A stretch of 64,000 bases of DNA. Source: Bryum argenteum (lineage: Eukaryota; Streptophyta; Bryopsida; Bryales; Bryaceae). The notes beneath the pieces are model-generated. The model did no database searches and was not told the origin of the DNA. It worked only from the letters and a program-made list of their open reading frames with translations. Positions 1 to 12,166 of the stretch are shown one piece after another (position 1 is the first letter of the stretch; every line of letters begins with the position of its first letter). The translations under genes and the position numbers were made by a program. The DNA is taken from assembly GCA_037043015.1 (NCBI GenBank), contig CM073329.1:14214648-14278647 (forward strand). The letters run 5' to 3'.

Positions 1-755
1 GGCGGCCAAAGCGGGAGCAGCAGCGGCAACGGGGATAGTAGTAGTTTTCGGTGGAGGCACCAGCAGTTAACTGCAGATGCCTCGGCAGTCGATAAGGGGC
101 ACCGTTCGGGTTCAGGGATATCCGCGGCAGCCGTAGTATAAAAGGTTGTAGAAAATAGGAGAGAGGGACTCTCGTGTTTTGGGGTAGTCATCGTAGAAAC
201 ATAGTTGCGCTATACACTGAGCACGCACACTCACTTGTATTCCGATCTGATGTTTGAATAAACCGGCCGAGAGCCGAAACCTTCCTCTCCCATATCTGTA
301 CTGTAAAGCTCTCTCTCTCTTCTTCTCTCTCTCGCACACTCGATCTGCTAGCAAGGAATACCGTGGTCAGCGTTGATAAGAACCCTAACACATTTGCAAG
401 ACTGTGTGACTTTTGGGTGTCTGACTGCGTGGAGCTAACCGTGGTTATCATAAGACAAAGATTGACAAGTACCGAGCCCGGCGCGACCTCGGAGGCCTTC
501 GGTAGCTCGGAGTTTCGAGACTCACCCATTACCACATTGTTGACCATTTGGTTAACACCCCTTCCCTCGGATCGGTGTTAACCGTGGTTGTCGCGGGCGG
601 GACCTCCGCTTTCCACGAACGTCCCCCGAAGTCAACCCTTGCCTCTTGGGTAGCGAGTAAGGCTCACACCCCTTTTCGGCTATCTAAAAGCACGGAAGAA
701 TAACCCGGCATCCAAGCTCGTAAAGCATTTCATCCTTTGATAACCCAGGACAACA
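1..755 (+). repeat. 5' LTR of outer element (5' end cut by window)
   Basis: Base 1 corresponds to base 19130 of the 3' LTR; the LTR ends with GGACAACA at 755. A TATA box (tataaaag) at 137-144 marks the likely LTR promoter, and a CT-rich run (about 310-340) follows. Short ORFs here are not genes. Confidence 0.92.
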
Positions 756-829
756 TTTTGGCGACCATCTTTGGGGATGGAATGTTGAGTCGGCCCGAAG
801 AACAAGAAATAAAAACTCAAAACAACACA
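756..829 (+). promoter_or_regulatory. Primer-binding-site region and gag leader of outer element
   Basis: Directly after the LTR end lies ttttggcgaccatctttggg. This resembles the TTTGGCG... primer-binding motif common in plant gypsy elements, but the match to a particular tRNA could not be verified. A short leader then runs to the gag ATG at 830. Confidence 0.5.
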
Positions 830-1674
830 ATGCCTCCACGAAAAGCAACCGAAAAAGCTACGGAACCCGAGGAGGCCGCACCCCAAGATGACCAAGATAC
901 CACAAGGGAATTGCTCCAGTGGATGAAACAACAAATGACAGATTTGGCGACAAAAAACGACGCCACCAATGCCAAGATTGAGTTACTAAACTCACATTAT
1001 CTCCAAGGGGGGGGAACCTCTACAACTGCTCCACCCATCGTCAACCTGGCCGGACCATCACAGCTACCGCCAATTGACCCAGCCATGACCGCTTCTATGG
1101 CATCCAGAGAACGAGAACGACTAATCAAGTTGCCAAAGATACCTTACCCAGTCTTTGACGACTCCGGTGACCCAGATTGGCACGTACGCAGATTTAAGGT
1201 GATAGCACGGACCAACGGTGTCACACCAAAGACCAAGACTTACGAGAATATCTTGAACCACACTCCAAGGTAACCACATCATTTGGTACATCGATTTGAG
1301 ACCGAGCATTTGCTACCAACATGGGAAGAAATGGAGCGTAGTTTTTGCAAAAATTCGAAAACTAAAGACAAGCTCGGAAATACTCCGAGCTTTAGGCAAC
1401 ATACAAAGAAGAAAGAAATGAAACGTCGACAAGTTCTATGGATTGATTCAAGCGGTGGCCGACAAACTCAGCCAACGGCCTGAAGAAGACTACCTTTGTG
1501 AATGGTTCAAAAAGGGCTTACTACCGTGGATACAACAAGGCATCATTATCCGCGGTGTCAAAACATTACAGGACATACTCACAGCTGCCAATGACATCAG
1601 CAGGGAATTTAGCGTCATCGATAAAACACAGGCACCGTTGCTTCCACTACCAACACCAAGAATGCCTAGCCGGG
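830..1674 (+). pseudogene. Outer element gag, N-terminal part (frameshifted and split)
   Basis: The gag start is taken as the ATG at 830. The first frame reads to 1273 and gives a Lys/Glu-rich N-terminus followed by a retrotransposon gag-like segment (LPKIPYPVFDD, DPDWHVRRF). Gag-like sequence then continues in other frames (1283-1483 and 1443-1674), so at least two frameshifts break it. At 1674 it is cut by the nested element. The frame resumes at 12172: leaving out 1675-12166 and one copy of CCGGG gives an open reading frame across the junction, showing that the two halves were one gene. Confidence 0.8.
1670..1674 (+). repeat. Target-site duplication CCGGG, left copy
   Basis: CCGGG here matches CCGGG at 12167-12171 on the other side of the nested element. 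A 5-bp duplication is what a Ty3/gypsy integrase makes. Confidence 0.9.
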
Positions 1675-3019
1675 TGTGAGCCATACAAATGGCTCACGTA
1701 TTAGTTATTGAATATCTAGATACAAAATACATTTGATTATAGTAGTTTGTGTGGTTCCTATAGGCTAAATGCATTAAATTTGAATTTATAGAAATAGGCT
1801 CGGAAGTTATTAGAATAATTAAGAAAAGCATTGAGTATGGCAATTTAGTGACAATTACATGATTTTATGTTAGGGAGGATAACTAAATTGTTAGAATTGA
1901 AGAATATTTGATGTGAGGTAGTATTAGAGTTAGAGGTAGATAGGCAATTTAGAAAGTAGAAAGGTAAGAAGGAAGGTGAGGGAGTAGGATTTCTCCCTCA
2001 TGCTTCCCCTCTCCCCTTTATCTTTTCTTTCTTTCTCATTTCTTTTACTTGTCTCTCTCTTTTTGCTAGGGTTTGCTAGTTTTGTCTCTCTTGTTTTTTG
2101 GTGTATGTGTGTGGTTTTGAGATGCTTCTAGGTTGTGGCTATGGAGAATGGAGTTAGTGATCTAAGATGGAGAAAACACACAAGTAGAATGTGTGGAGTT
2201 GTTGGATGTGGGTGTGAGTGTGGGTAGGTTAGGGTAGAAGATAGGAGAGTGGATTTCCCGACCAAGATCTGGATCTGCCAACTTTGGGAAGGTGTAGCGT
2301 TTGGCTGGAGACGAGTTTGAGCAAGCCCTTTGGAGGAAAGGAGCGTCTTGAAGCCAGCTTTCCAACGAGCCCAAGCGCGCGGTCATAGGAGCAGCGACGG
2401 GGAGCTATGGCGGATCTCCCAAGAGGACTTCACCGGCTTGCGGCGGACGGCGAGAAGAGGCGGCGCTGACTTGAAGAACGATTTCTATCGGTAGGAGACA
2501 AATCTGAGCAAGCCCTTTGGAGGAGAGGAGCGCCTTGAAGCCAGCTTTCCAAAGAGCCTAGGCTTCCTCTTTTTGGATCATGGACGGAGGAATGGTGATC
2601 GATTAAGTGAAAGCATGTCTACTGTGGAGGGCAAATTGAAGGCCTGACTTTGAGGCCGCATAACTCAAGTTTTAGGAAGAACCACGAGACGTGCTTCCGG
2701 ATTCAAGTACATCATCAAGCTAGCTCTCTGTAGACTCCTAGCTTGCCTCAAGAAGAGCAAGGACGAGGGAGATACGACCATTTTAGTGGCCAAGGGTCCA
2801 GCTGAGGTTGGACCCCAATTGTACTTCTTCTTCCCCCATTGGTTTTCTTGTGATGTTTATTGCATCTCGTGTCTTGATGATCGTGTGATGGTGGATGCAT
2901 GGTGTTTGTGAATGCTTGTTAGGATTTAGAGTCCATTGCTTGGAAGGGCTAGGTAGGTGTCTCCACTCTCAACCGGCCCAACTCTAGGGCTTTTCTTCCT
3001 ACGGGTTGAATTGCTCATA
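1675..3019 (+). repeat. 5' LTR of inner element
   Basis: The LTR is 1,345 bp with ends TGTGAGC...GCTCATA, an imperfect terminal inverted repeat ending in TA rather than the usual CA. It opens with a palindrome (tgagccat acaa atggctca, 1677-1696). Inside is a direct repeat of about 57 bp (2319-2376 and 2506-2562). The ORFs on either strand look like chance. Confidence 0.95.
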
Positions 3020-4932
3020 GAATTTGGTGCGTCTGCCGGGAGAGAGTGTCATCTAACTTGTGGTAAAAGTGTGTGAAATGATTTTTGAAGGATATGCGTA
3101 CGGACTAGGAGCTTGAAGGCATGTGTGTTGTTTGTGTTTGTGTTTTCATTTCAATTGCAATTGTGGGTTGGGCGTTTTGTGGGTGTTGTTGCCCTTGTGA
3201 GTAGCTCATGACATTGCGTCGTGAGTGTGAAGGGGATTGTGCCACCATTGTTGGGTGGGGCTCCTTTGGTGTTGTATTAGTCGCTTTTCTTTATTAGGTC
3301 GTGGTTTCTGTATGACGGTGAGGTCGGATTAGTGGCCGCGGGACCGTTTATGTCGTTGAAATTGGGGGAATTGGGAGTGATGCCCCAAGGATCCTAAGAG
3401 CTTGTGGATGCGGAGTTGAACATACAAAGTTGCCCTTCACCCGTCCATCACATCTTTTGTGGTCCATCCATGTGTGAACTTAAGAAAAAATAAATAAATT
3501 AAATTCTTGTAAACCTTTCGTTGATCCGGTAACCCAAGTGGGAAATTGGAAGTGGATTGGGTGATGCCGCCCATTCAAGAACCGGCACGAGGTTCTTGAT
3601 TGGATTCCACTTCCAAGACGTGCACCAATACGGTAAGGGGTAGAGGATTATTTGTTCATGAATGTAGTAAGGCATTAGGTTGTAATTTTCACTCACCAAG
3701 AAGGAAGGTATGGACTTCGCATGCTGAAATTTTCTTAGAGAGGTGTGTTTTGGCCTTTTAAGTCATCCAAACACTTTAATGGACTCAAAAATTTCACCCT
3801 TTGCTTGATGTACTTCCCTTGCTTGCTTTTATTCTTAAATTTATGTAAGAGTGGTGTTTGAAAGGAACTTAGAGGCAATTATAAGGTGGAGGTAGGTAGG
3901 AGGGTCTTGAGTTTGAAGTGGTGTGTGTGGCTTGTACAAAGGTTGATCATTTCAAAAGAGTTGTGTGATTATGAGGAAACAAGGGTAGAAGGCAAGGCTA
4001 CCGTTTCTTTCTCTATTTTGCAAAACATATGATCATGACTTGATTGGATTAAGATAACTTTGATACAAAATTGCACACTTACTTCAAGTAGTGTGTGTGA
4101 GGATGTACAAAGGTTGATCATTTCAAAAGAGTTGTGTGATTATGAGGAAACAAGGGTAGAAGGCAAGGCTACCGTTTCCTTCTCTATTTTGCAAAACATA
4201 TGATCATGACTTGATTGGATTAAGATAACTTTGATACAAAATTGCACACTTTACTCGAACTCCCGGACCTTAACTCCTATCTTTGCTACCTCCTTTCCAT
4301 TGCAAGTCTAGGAGTCACAATTTTGCATTGATAGTTATTTTTGAGTTTGGAGTGACTTTCTATTAATAGTAATCTGGACCTTGTACCCTAGTACTCTTAT
4401 ATGATTCAAGTGAGCAGGTGGTGATTGATGATTCTAAACCTTGTTAGGAAACCATTAGAATGAGTAGAATTTGTTACACCTTTGAATGAAGTGGGTAGTA
4501 GAGGCATGAGGTCTTGAAACCTTGACTTGGCTATATATAGTATCTTTGGACCTCCAACCGTTTATTGCATCTCTTCAACATTTGGGTGAAATAGTCCTTG
4601 TAGTCATCTTCTTGCTTCGGTGTTGAAAGGATTGGCGCGATTACAAAAACTTAGTTTAGGTCAAACCTTGGAGTAGCTCAAATAGCATCCTAAGGATAAG
4701 GATGACATGGATAGTACGCCCGAATGGTGACTACCCGATCACAATACCGTCAACGCCAATCTTTACGATAGAGAAGAAGAGACTAATAGGGAAAAACATT
4801 CAAGCCCAATAGTTGGAAGAAATAGAGAACCATCACCAATTTCTGTTGTTGCTCCCGAACCCTTAGAAGAGGAATCCACTTACACTATAGAGCCAAACGA
4901 TAGGATAGAGGAAGACAATCTACTCCCACCCA
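3020..4932 (+). other. Untranslated leader of inner element
   Basis: The bases after the LTR (aatttggtgcgtctgccggg) resemble the plant gypsy primer-binding site motif ending in GCCGGGGA, with mismatches. No coding is visible in the 1.9-kb leader. It holds a tandem duplication at 3933-4251. Confidence 0.75.
3933..4251 (+). repeat. Tandem duplication in retrotransposon leader, period 171 bp
   Basis: The segment from tgtacaaaggttgatc to aaaattgcacact occurs at 3933-4080 and again at 4104-4251 with only one or two visible differences, joined by a short GT-rich linker. Confidence 0.9.
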
Positions 4933-6911
4933 TGGATCCTAACAATGCGGCGGATGCCATGATGGCACCCGTGGATTGCCCATTGTAATGCCCCAAAACT
5001 TAGCACCACGATCCATGCCCATACACTTGCCTAAGTTTTCAGGAATGTCTCATGAGGATCCTTCACACCACATTGAGCGGTATATAGAGGCTCTTATTAC
5101 AAACGTGATTCCCGAAGAGACTTATAGATTAGTTTGGTTCTCCACTACATTGGAAGGCCAAGCTTACAATTGGTACCGATCACATGCTCCCGAAACCTTT
5201 GCTAATTGGCAAGCTCTTCAAACCGCATTCTTGAGACAATTTAGACCGAGACTGGACAACAAAGTGCCTTAGTAGCTCTCACGGGAATGCGCCAAGGTCT
5301 ATCCGAAGAAATTTCGGAATACATTCGCCGTTTCAATACGGTTATAACCCGCTTTGTTGGTAACCACCTCACTGATGAGACCATCCGGTATTACTTCATT
5401 CAAGGCTTCAACAAGCATGCCACTATGAGAGAGATTTTAAATGCATGACCACGAACTTTGGAGGATGCGCAAGAAGCTGCCCGACATGTAGAGAGGATTG
5501 AGAAGGAAAATGATAGGATGTGGAATCGAACCATAGTACGGTGTGCGGCATTTATTCCCGCACACTATACACCTCCAAATCCTTTGGTCCCTTCTAGAGA
5601 GCAATCTTATACTCCTCCTAACAATCAACCGGTGCCTTTGGACTCTAGGTTGCGGTTCCTCAACTTGAATGGCATGCACAAGCGGAGTCCTCACGATTTG
5701 AGAAGATGGAGAGAAGGCTTGATGATGCAATTAAGAGCTTTGGGAACCAAATTGCTATGGCTATTAATGCAAAATCAGCACATGCGCCTCCTCCCTTGAA
5801 TGAGACCGAAATTTCCCCACCAACATGTGGTGTAGGAATTGCAACCAATATGGCCATAGTGAGACACATTGCCAATTGCCAAAGACTCAAGGTCCGTATG
5901 TGGCCCCTTTACCACGTCCAAATCCACCTATGCAACCAAGAGGTGCTCAACCTCAATCCAAAGGTATTCCATGCCCCACTTGTCATCGAATGCATCCTCT
6001 TGGCCCTGGACTTTGTTGGGTAGAATCTGGTGTAACATGTGGAAATTGCGGAGGCAATCATCCTACCGAGAGGTGTAGAAGACCTCCAAGGAACCCAACT
6101 TGGGCAATTCAACCACTCCAAACCCTCCTCCGAATTTGTTCTACAACCGCCCACCTCAAGGGACTCAACAAGGTTATTACATTAATCCCCAACCGGCCCA
6201 ATGGTACCCTCAAGGTGTTGGACAACCACTTGGACCTCCTATGGTGGCACACTCATCATATTCTCACCAACCACCAAATGTTCACCAAGTGCCAACCCCA
6301 GGTCCTAATCATGTGCATTCTCAATACTACATGGGAATTCATCCTACTCCTCCTCATATGCAACAGGTGTCACTCATCAACCTCCAATTGTCTCACAAGA
6401 TGCTCAAAAACGAAGTGGTTTTTCATCCCAATGTGGCTCAATTTCCTACATCTTCCACTCAATCGAATTCAAGGCAAATCAAAGTGCCAATATGATCATT
6501 CATGAGTTGGAGACACAAGTCATGACCTCATCTAGTCACCATCCACCCATGCAACATGTGGCGGTGATGACAAGGCAACAACGCTTGAACAATCCTTCCT
6601 TGGATGCCATCTCAAAAGAAACTAGTAGCATAGGAGATGCCCATGATGTTCAAGCTATGAAGAATTTTGTTGGTGAGCAAACTAGAGAGATTCTTCATGA
6701 GCCACCTTTAGATAATCCCTCCATGGAAGATGCACCACTATATGAGCTACTTAGTGATGAGGAAGATGATCTTCACCAATTTGTGGAACCCATGGAGGTT
6801 TGCAATCAAGATAAGAGGGTGTCAAAAAATCGGCATAGCCGTGTATTCAATCCGCGGAGGAGTATGATTTGTGGTCCGATCTTTGCACTCTCCAAGCTAA
6901 TATCTCTATAG
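4933..6911 (+). pseudogene. Inner element gag with three zinc knuckles (degraded)
   Basis: Gag-like protein begins near the ATG at 4933 and is clearest at 4994-5272, with the retrotransposon gag signature (LEGQAYNWY, LRQFRP). Stops at about 5273 and 5446 and several frame changes break it. At 5825-6075 three cysteine knuckles follow: CX2CX4HX4C (CRNCNQYGHSETHC), a CPTC...H...C unit, and CGNCGGNHPTERC. A Pro/Gln-rich linker and an acidic stretch follow to 6911. As it stands it could not make a full-length Gag. Confidence 0.82.
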
Positions 6912-6966
6912 CCCAACTCATCCAAGTTGCTCCTTCTTTGAGGAAGGAATTTAAAGAGGAGCCACA

Positions 6967-7716
6967 ATGCCTCGTAGACCTAAACAAAAGATCATGACTA
7001 CAAGGGTGTATGTAGAGAGCTTGATTGATGATGGAGCTTTTGAAATTGATGTCTCTATTCTAGACAAGGTGATTCCACATGCCTTGATAGATGGAGGAAG
7101 CGGTATTAATATCATGCCACTTTCTACAATGGAGAGTTTGGGTTTGGTACTAACCGGTCCTTCACCATACATAGTGAAGGTGGCGGATGAGCGCTCCATC
7201 AAGCCACTTGGCCAAATTGTGAATTGTCAAATGGAAGCCGGAGGAGAAATCTACACATTGACTTTTCATGTTTTGAGGTTGACAGAAAAGAGGGGGGCAT
7301 ATCCTCTTATTTTAGGCCGAGATTGGTTGAGGAGGGCCAATGCTTCCGATTGTTGGTCTATTACTACATCCACCTTGACATTTGGTCCATTTGATAACCG
7401 GGCCTTAGTGACGTTGGGTACTCCAACCACTTCACAAAGTTCAATCATAGGAGAGAAACCAAAAACCAAAGATGAGCTTAGTGTTGAGAAGGTGGGCTAT
7501 GTACATCCTATGTTGATTGTGGGAAAGAATCCTATTGATTTAGGGCCAATTAAGAATTTAGGTCCCGGCCTTTATGATTGGGAAGATGATGGTGAATTCA
7601 CTACGTGGCTTCAAGAGCATCTTGAGGATCATGAGACACCTCGAGTCCAAGCGGTGCATGTCATTTCCACGAGGAGAGAGGAAGTACATGAGGTTGACAT
7701 TGATTCGGTTTGGTGA
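6967..7716 (+). pseudogene. Inner element protease region
   Basis: One open frame of 249 codons contains a retropepsin-like core: ALIDGGSGINIM around codons 37-48, and ILGRDWL near codon 116. DGGSG replaces the usual D(S/T)G, as in other plant Tat/Athila-like elements and as in the outer element here. The frame ends at a stop at 7714-7716, before RT, so protease and RT are now disconnected. Confidence 0.82.
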
Positions 7717-7954
7717 CCTTGCTTGATGAAGTGGAGTATGAAGCGGTGTATAATCTTGAGATTGATGGCACCCAACCTCATGGTATGGAAGGATTGTTGA
7801 ATGAAGAGGACATTCTACCACCACCACTTCATTTCCGCAAAACCTCCACAAGTTTGGAGGTTGGAAGTGACCTCCTATATACCCCGCGGTTCCTAGTGAT
7901 TGGTATCATGGCCCTACAAATCCAATTACGGTTCCTATTAATGATTGCCAAGAT

Positions 7955-8767
7955 GTGGATGTTTCATTGGAGAATGAGGAGGCACGATTCATCAAAATGG
8001 GAGCTCAATTGACAAAGGAGGAGATAGCAAAGTACAAAGAGCTAGTGCTAGAATTTCGAGACATTTTTGCTTGGTCTTATAAGGATCTCAAGGGCATTCC
8101 ACCGGAGATAGTGCAACACACTATACCTCTTCTTCCTGGTACTCAACCGGTTCGACAAAAGGAGAGGCGTATGAATCCCCGTCTTCAACTTATTGTGAAG
8201 GCGAGTTAGAGAAGCTTTTGGAAGCGGGGTTCATTAAACACAGTAGAGATCACAGATTGGGTGTCTCTTATGGTCCTTGTCAAGAAGAAGAACGGCAAAT
8301 TGAGAGTGTGCATTGACTATCGGCGCTTGAACAAGGCCACTCAAAAGGACCATTTTCCTCTCCCATTTGTCAATCAAATTCTAGATGAGGTAGCCGGTCA
8401 TGAACTCTACACATTTTTGGATGGATACTCGGGTTACAATCAAGTGTCCATACATCCAAATGATTACCACAAGACTGCATTCACCACACCTTGGGGAACC
8501 TTCATCTATGTAGTCATGCCTTTTGGATTGTGCAATGCTCCATCGACCTTCCAAAGAGCCATGACCGCCATCTTCTTTGATTTGCTTCACAAATCCATGT
8601 CGGTATTCATTGATGATTTTAGCACCCAAACCAAAGCAATAGACCATTATGTCATGTTGCGTGAATGTTTTTTTTTGAGGTGTCGGCGCAACCAACTAGC
8701 ATTAAATCCAAGCCAAAGTATATATGGGGGTACAAAAAGGAGTGTTGCTTGGCTATGTAGTATCTAA
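7955..8767 (+). pseudogene. Inner element reverse transcriptase (frameshifted)
   Basis: The N-terminal RT signature FAWSYKDLKGIPPEIVQHTI is at about 8069-8128, ending in a stop at 8207. RT resumes in a second frame from 8261 with KKKNGKLRVCIDYRRLN, MPFGLCNAP and the catalytic FIDDF motif (in place of YXDD) near 8608. The frame ends at 8767 while RT-connection sequence goes on in a third frame from 8724. At least two frameshifts make it inactive. Confidence 0.9.
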
Positions 8768-9236
8768 GGCTGGGAAAGAGCCGGATCCCGAGAAGATAGA
8801 AGTGATTCTCAATCTTGAGCCTCCAACTACGGTCAAGGGAATTCAACGAGCATTAGGACATTTTGGGTGGTATAGAGACATCATGCCAAATTATGCCACG
8901 GCGGCCATTCCACTCACCAATCTCACACGCAAGGATGTTAAGTTTGTGTGGACCCCCGAATGTCAAGCAGGTTTTGATGCTCTCAAATCCAAGTTGACAT
9001 CCTTTCCTTGCCTTGTTGCACCGGATTGGGAGAAGCCCTTCCATGTATATTGTGATGCATCGGCAGTGGCCGTTGGAGCTACATTGTGTCAAGCTCATGG
9101 TCCTGAGAACAAAGACCGTCCTATTGCTTTTGCTAGTAGGCAATTGACACTTTCAGAGCGGAATTATTCCACCACGGATAGGGAATGTTTAGCCATGGTT
9201 TTAGTGCAAAGAAGTTCCGCCATTACCTACTCATGA
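8724..9236 (+). pseudogene. Inner element RT connection and RNase H
   Basis: The segment reads LGYVVSKAGKEPDPEKI, then a connection domain, then the gypsy RNase H start (KPFHVYCDAS, IAFASRQLTLSERNYSTTDRECLAMV). It ends in a stop at 9234-9236, and the rest of RNase H (TGRLHLQADHLSR) lies in another frame from 9262. Confidence 0.9.
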
Positions 9237-9261
9237 ATCCGGTGGTGTTTTTGTTGATCAT

Positions 9262-10725
9262 TTGGCATTGAGATACATGGTCAACAAACCGGATCTTAGT
9301 GGTCGGGTGGCTCGATGGGTGTTGCTATTAGAAGAGCTTGACTATACGGTGGAGTACAAAACGGGGCGTCTACACTTACAAGCGGATCATCTATCTAGAA
9401 TTTCGGAATCCTTGGGTATGGTGGAGATTGATGATGAGCTTCCCGATGCTAATTTGTTTTCCATCACCGTAGTTCCTACATGGGATACTTACATATCCGA
9501 ATTCTTAAGTACTCAAAAGCTTCCTGAGCACTTGGACGCTAATGAGAGGAGGAAGATTAGAGTGAATAGCCGGCACTATGCAATCATTGCAAATCGGTTG
9601 TACCGACGAGGCATTGATGGTGTTCTTCGTCGATGTGTGAGTGAGCCGAAGCTACTAAAATCATTGAAGCATGTCATGATGGCGCTTGTGGAGGACATTT
9701 TTCCGGGCGTCTTCGCACTTAAAATTCTTCGCGCCGGTTACTTTTGGCCCACCTTATTTGCAGATGCACATCGACATGCCACTCGATGTGATGCTTGCCA
9801 AAGATATGCAAGGAATGATCTTCATATGGCACTTCCACTTCATCCTTCCTTACCCTTGCTCCCATTTGAGAAATGGGGCATAGATTATATTGGACCGGTT
9901 CACCCTACATCACCACGTCAAAATGCATACATTCTATTGGCGGTGGATTACTTGACCAAATGGGTAGAAGCCAAGGCAGTTAAGACCGCAGACAAGAAGA
10001 CCACGGCAAGGTTTATGTTTGAGCATATTTTCACTCGCTTTGGAGTCCCCAAAATATTGATTAGTGACCGTGGTACTCATTTCCTCAATGACCTTATTGA
10101 GGAACTCACTAACGCTTATGGCATTGATCATAGGAAGACCACACCCTATCACCCACAAACCAATGGCTTAGCGGAAAGAGTCAACCAAACCATTGTAAGG
10201 ATTCTAAGAAAGACCGTATATGACAACAAGAGAGATTGGGATGCTAAACTTAATGCGGCGTTGTGGGCATATCGTACTACCTTCAAGGTCACCACAAAGC
10301 AAACTCCATTTGCTTTGGTCTATGGCGTGGAAGCCATCTTGCCAATTGAGATTGAAATTCCTTCATTACGCATTGCCCTCAATGATAGATGGCGGTTTCA
10401 AAATCAATTCATGATAGGGTGCTCATGCTAGAAGGCTTAAATGAAACAAGGAGATTTAGTGCTCAACACATAGAGACGGCTCAACGGAGGAAGAAGGCCG
10501 CATTTGACAAGTCCCACAAGAAACGAACTTTGATCCCGGGACCATGGTGATGTTACAAGATGGTAAGAAGCTTGAATTTCCAAGCAAGCTTGATGCAATT
10601 TGGTTGGGACCATATTGGATTATGGAGGTGTATCCAAACAACACGAGTTCAATTGGCAACATTGGATGGGACATATTTTCCCACACGTACGAATGGCGCG
10701 AGAGATGTAAGACATACCATGTGTG
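9262..10725 (+). pseudogene. Inner element RNase H C-terminus and integrase
   Basis: A 389-codon frame (9262-10431) holds the RNase H end and integrase core with all three DDE residues: D in WGIDYIGP, D in ISDRGTHF, E in NGLAERVNQT. The Cys pair of the zinc finger (CDACQRY) is present. The His pair is not in this frame: at about 9672-9721 the expected His-containing sequence is readable only in an alternate frame, a pair of offsetting frameshifts. The C-terminal domain continues in shifted frames to about 10725. No chromodomain is seen. Confidence 0.88.
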
Positions 10726-10818
10726 ACCGTGCTTGCCCAATGGGGAGCCTCTTGCCTACGAGGCTTCAAGACTCTAGGCCCGTTGCATTCTCATGAATGC
10801 CCATGAGATGGCCGACAC

Positions 10819-12166
10819 TGTGAGCCATACAAATGGCTCACGTATTAGTTATTGAATATCTAGATACAAAATACATTTGATTATAGTAGTTTGTGTGGTT
10901 CCTATAGGCTAAATGCATTAAATTTGAATTTATAGAAATAGGCTCGGAAGTTATTAGAATAATTAAGAAAAGCATTGAGTATGGCAATTTAGTGACAATT
11001 ACATGATTTTATGTTAGGGAGGATAACTAAATTGTTAGAATTGAAGAATATTTGATGTGAGGTAGTATTAGAGTTAGAGGTAGATAGGCAATTTAGAAAG
11101 TAGAAAGGTAAGAAGGAAGGTGAGGGAGTAGGATTTCTCCCTCATGCTTCCCCTCTCCCCTTTATCTTTTCTTTCTTTCTCATTTCTTTTTACTTGTCTC
11201 TCTCTTTTTGCTAGGGTTTGCTAGTTTTGTCTCTCTTGTTTTTTGGTGTATGTGTGTGGTTTTTGAGATGCTTCTAGGTTGTGGCTATGGAGAATGGAGT
11301 TAGTGATCTAAGATGGAGAAAACACACAAGTAGAATGTGTGGAGTTGTTGGATGTGGGTGTGAGTGTGGGTAGGTTAGGGTAGAAGATAGGAGAGTGGAT
11401 TTCCCGACCAAGATCTGGATCTGCCAACTTTGGGAAGGTGTAGCGTTTGGCTGGAGACGAGTTTGAGCAAGCCCTTTGGAGGAAAGGAGCGTCTTGAAGC
11501 CAGCTTTCCAACGAGCCCAAGCGCGCGGTCATAGGAGCAGCGACGGGGGAGCTATGGCGGATCTCCCAAGAGGACTTCACCGGCTTGCGGCGGACGGCGA
11601 GAAGAGGCGGCGCTGACTTGAAGAACGATTTCTATCGGTAGGAGACAAATCTGAGCAAGCCCTTTGGAGGAGAGGAGCGCCTTGAAGCCAGCTTTCCAAA
11701 GAGCCTAGGCTTCCTCTTTTTGGATCATGGACGGAGGAATGGTGATCGATTAAGTGAAAGCATGTCTACTGTGGAGGGCAAATTGAAGGCCTGACTTTGA
11801 GGCCGCATAACTCAAGTTTTAGGAAGAACCACGAGACGTGCTTCCGGATTCAAGTACATCATCAAGCTAGCTCTCTGTAGACTCCTAGCTTGCCTCAAGA
11901 AGAGCAAGGACGAGGGAGATACGGCCATTTTAGTGGCCAAGGGTCCAGCTGAGGTTGGACCCCAATTGTACTTCTTCTTCCCCCATTGGTTTTCTTGTGA
12001 TGTTTATTGCATCTCGTGTCTTGATGATCGTGTGATGGTGGATGCATGGTGTTTGTGAATGCTTGTTAGGATTTAGAGTCCATTGCTTGGAAGGGCTAGG
12101 TAGGTGTCTCCACTCTCAACCGGCCCAACTCTAGGGCTTTTCTTCCTACGGGTTGAATTGCTCATA
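10819..12166 (+). repeat. 3' LTR of inner element
   Basis: This is a 1,348-bp near-identical copy of 1675-3019. The three extra bases are single-base additions in T and G runs. The sequence just upstream (gagatggccgacac) is not a polypurine tract. Confidence 0.95.

Larger units (their letters stand above)
1675..12166 (+). mobile_element. Inner (nested) Ty3/gypsy LTR retrotransposon, very young insertion
   Basis: This 10,492-bp element has LTRs at 1675-3019 and 10819-12166, flanked by CCGGG duplications. By eye the LTRs differ by three single-base indels and one substitution (A/G near 2776/11922) in about 1,345 bp, so insertion is recent. Internal order is leader, gag with zinc knuckles, protease, RT, RNase H, integrase. 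Despite its youth, every coding domain carries stops or frameshifts, and no polypurine tract is visible before the 3' LTR. It was probably copied in trans by an intact relative. Confidence 0.95.

Noticed and set aside
112-547. ORFs on the minus strand of both outer LTRs (80 and 119 codons)
   Set aside because: They repeat in both LTRs because the LTRs are duplicates, and have low-complexity charged runs from the CT-rich tract; no protein features.
2162-2386. Minus-strand ORF in inner LTRs (also at 11308-11580)
   Set aside because: Present twice only because the LTR is duplicated; no start context or domain.
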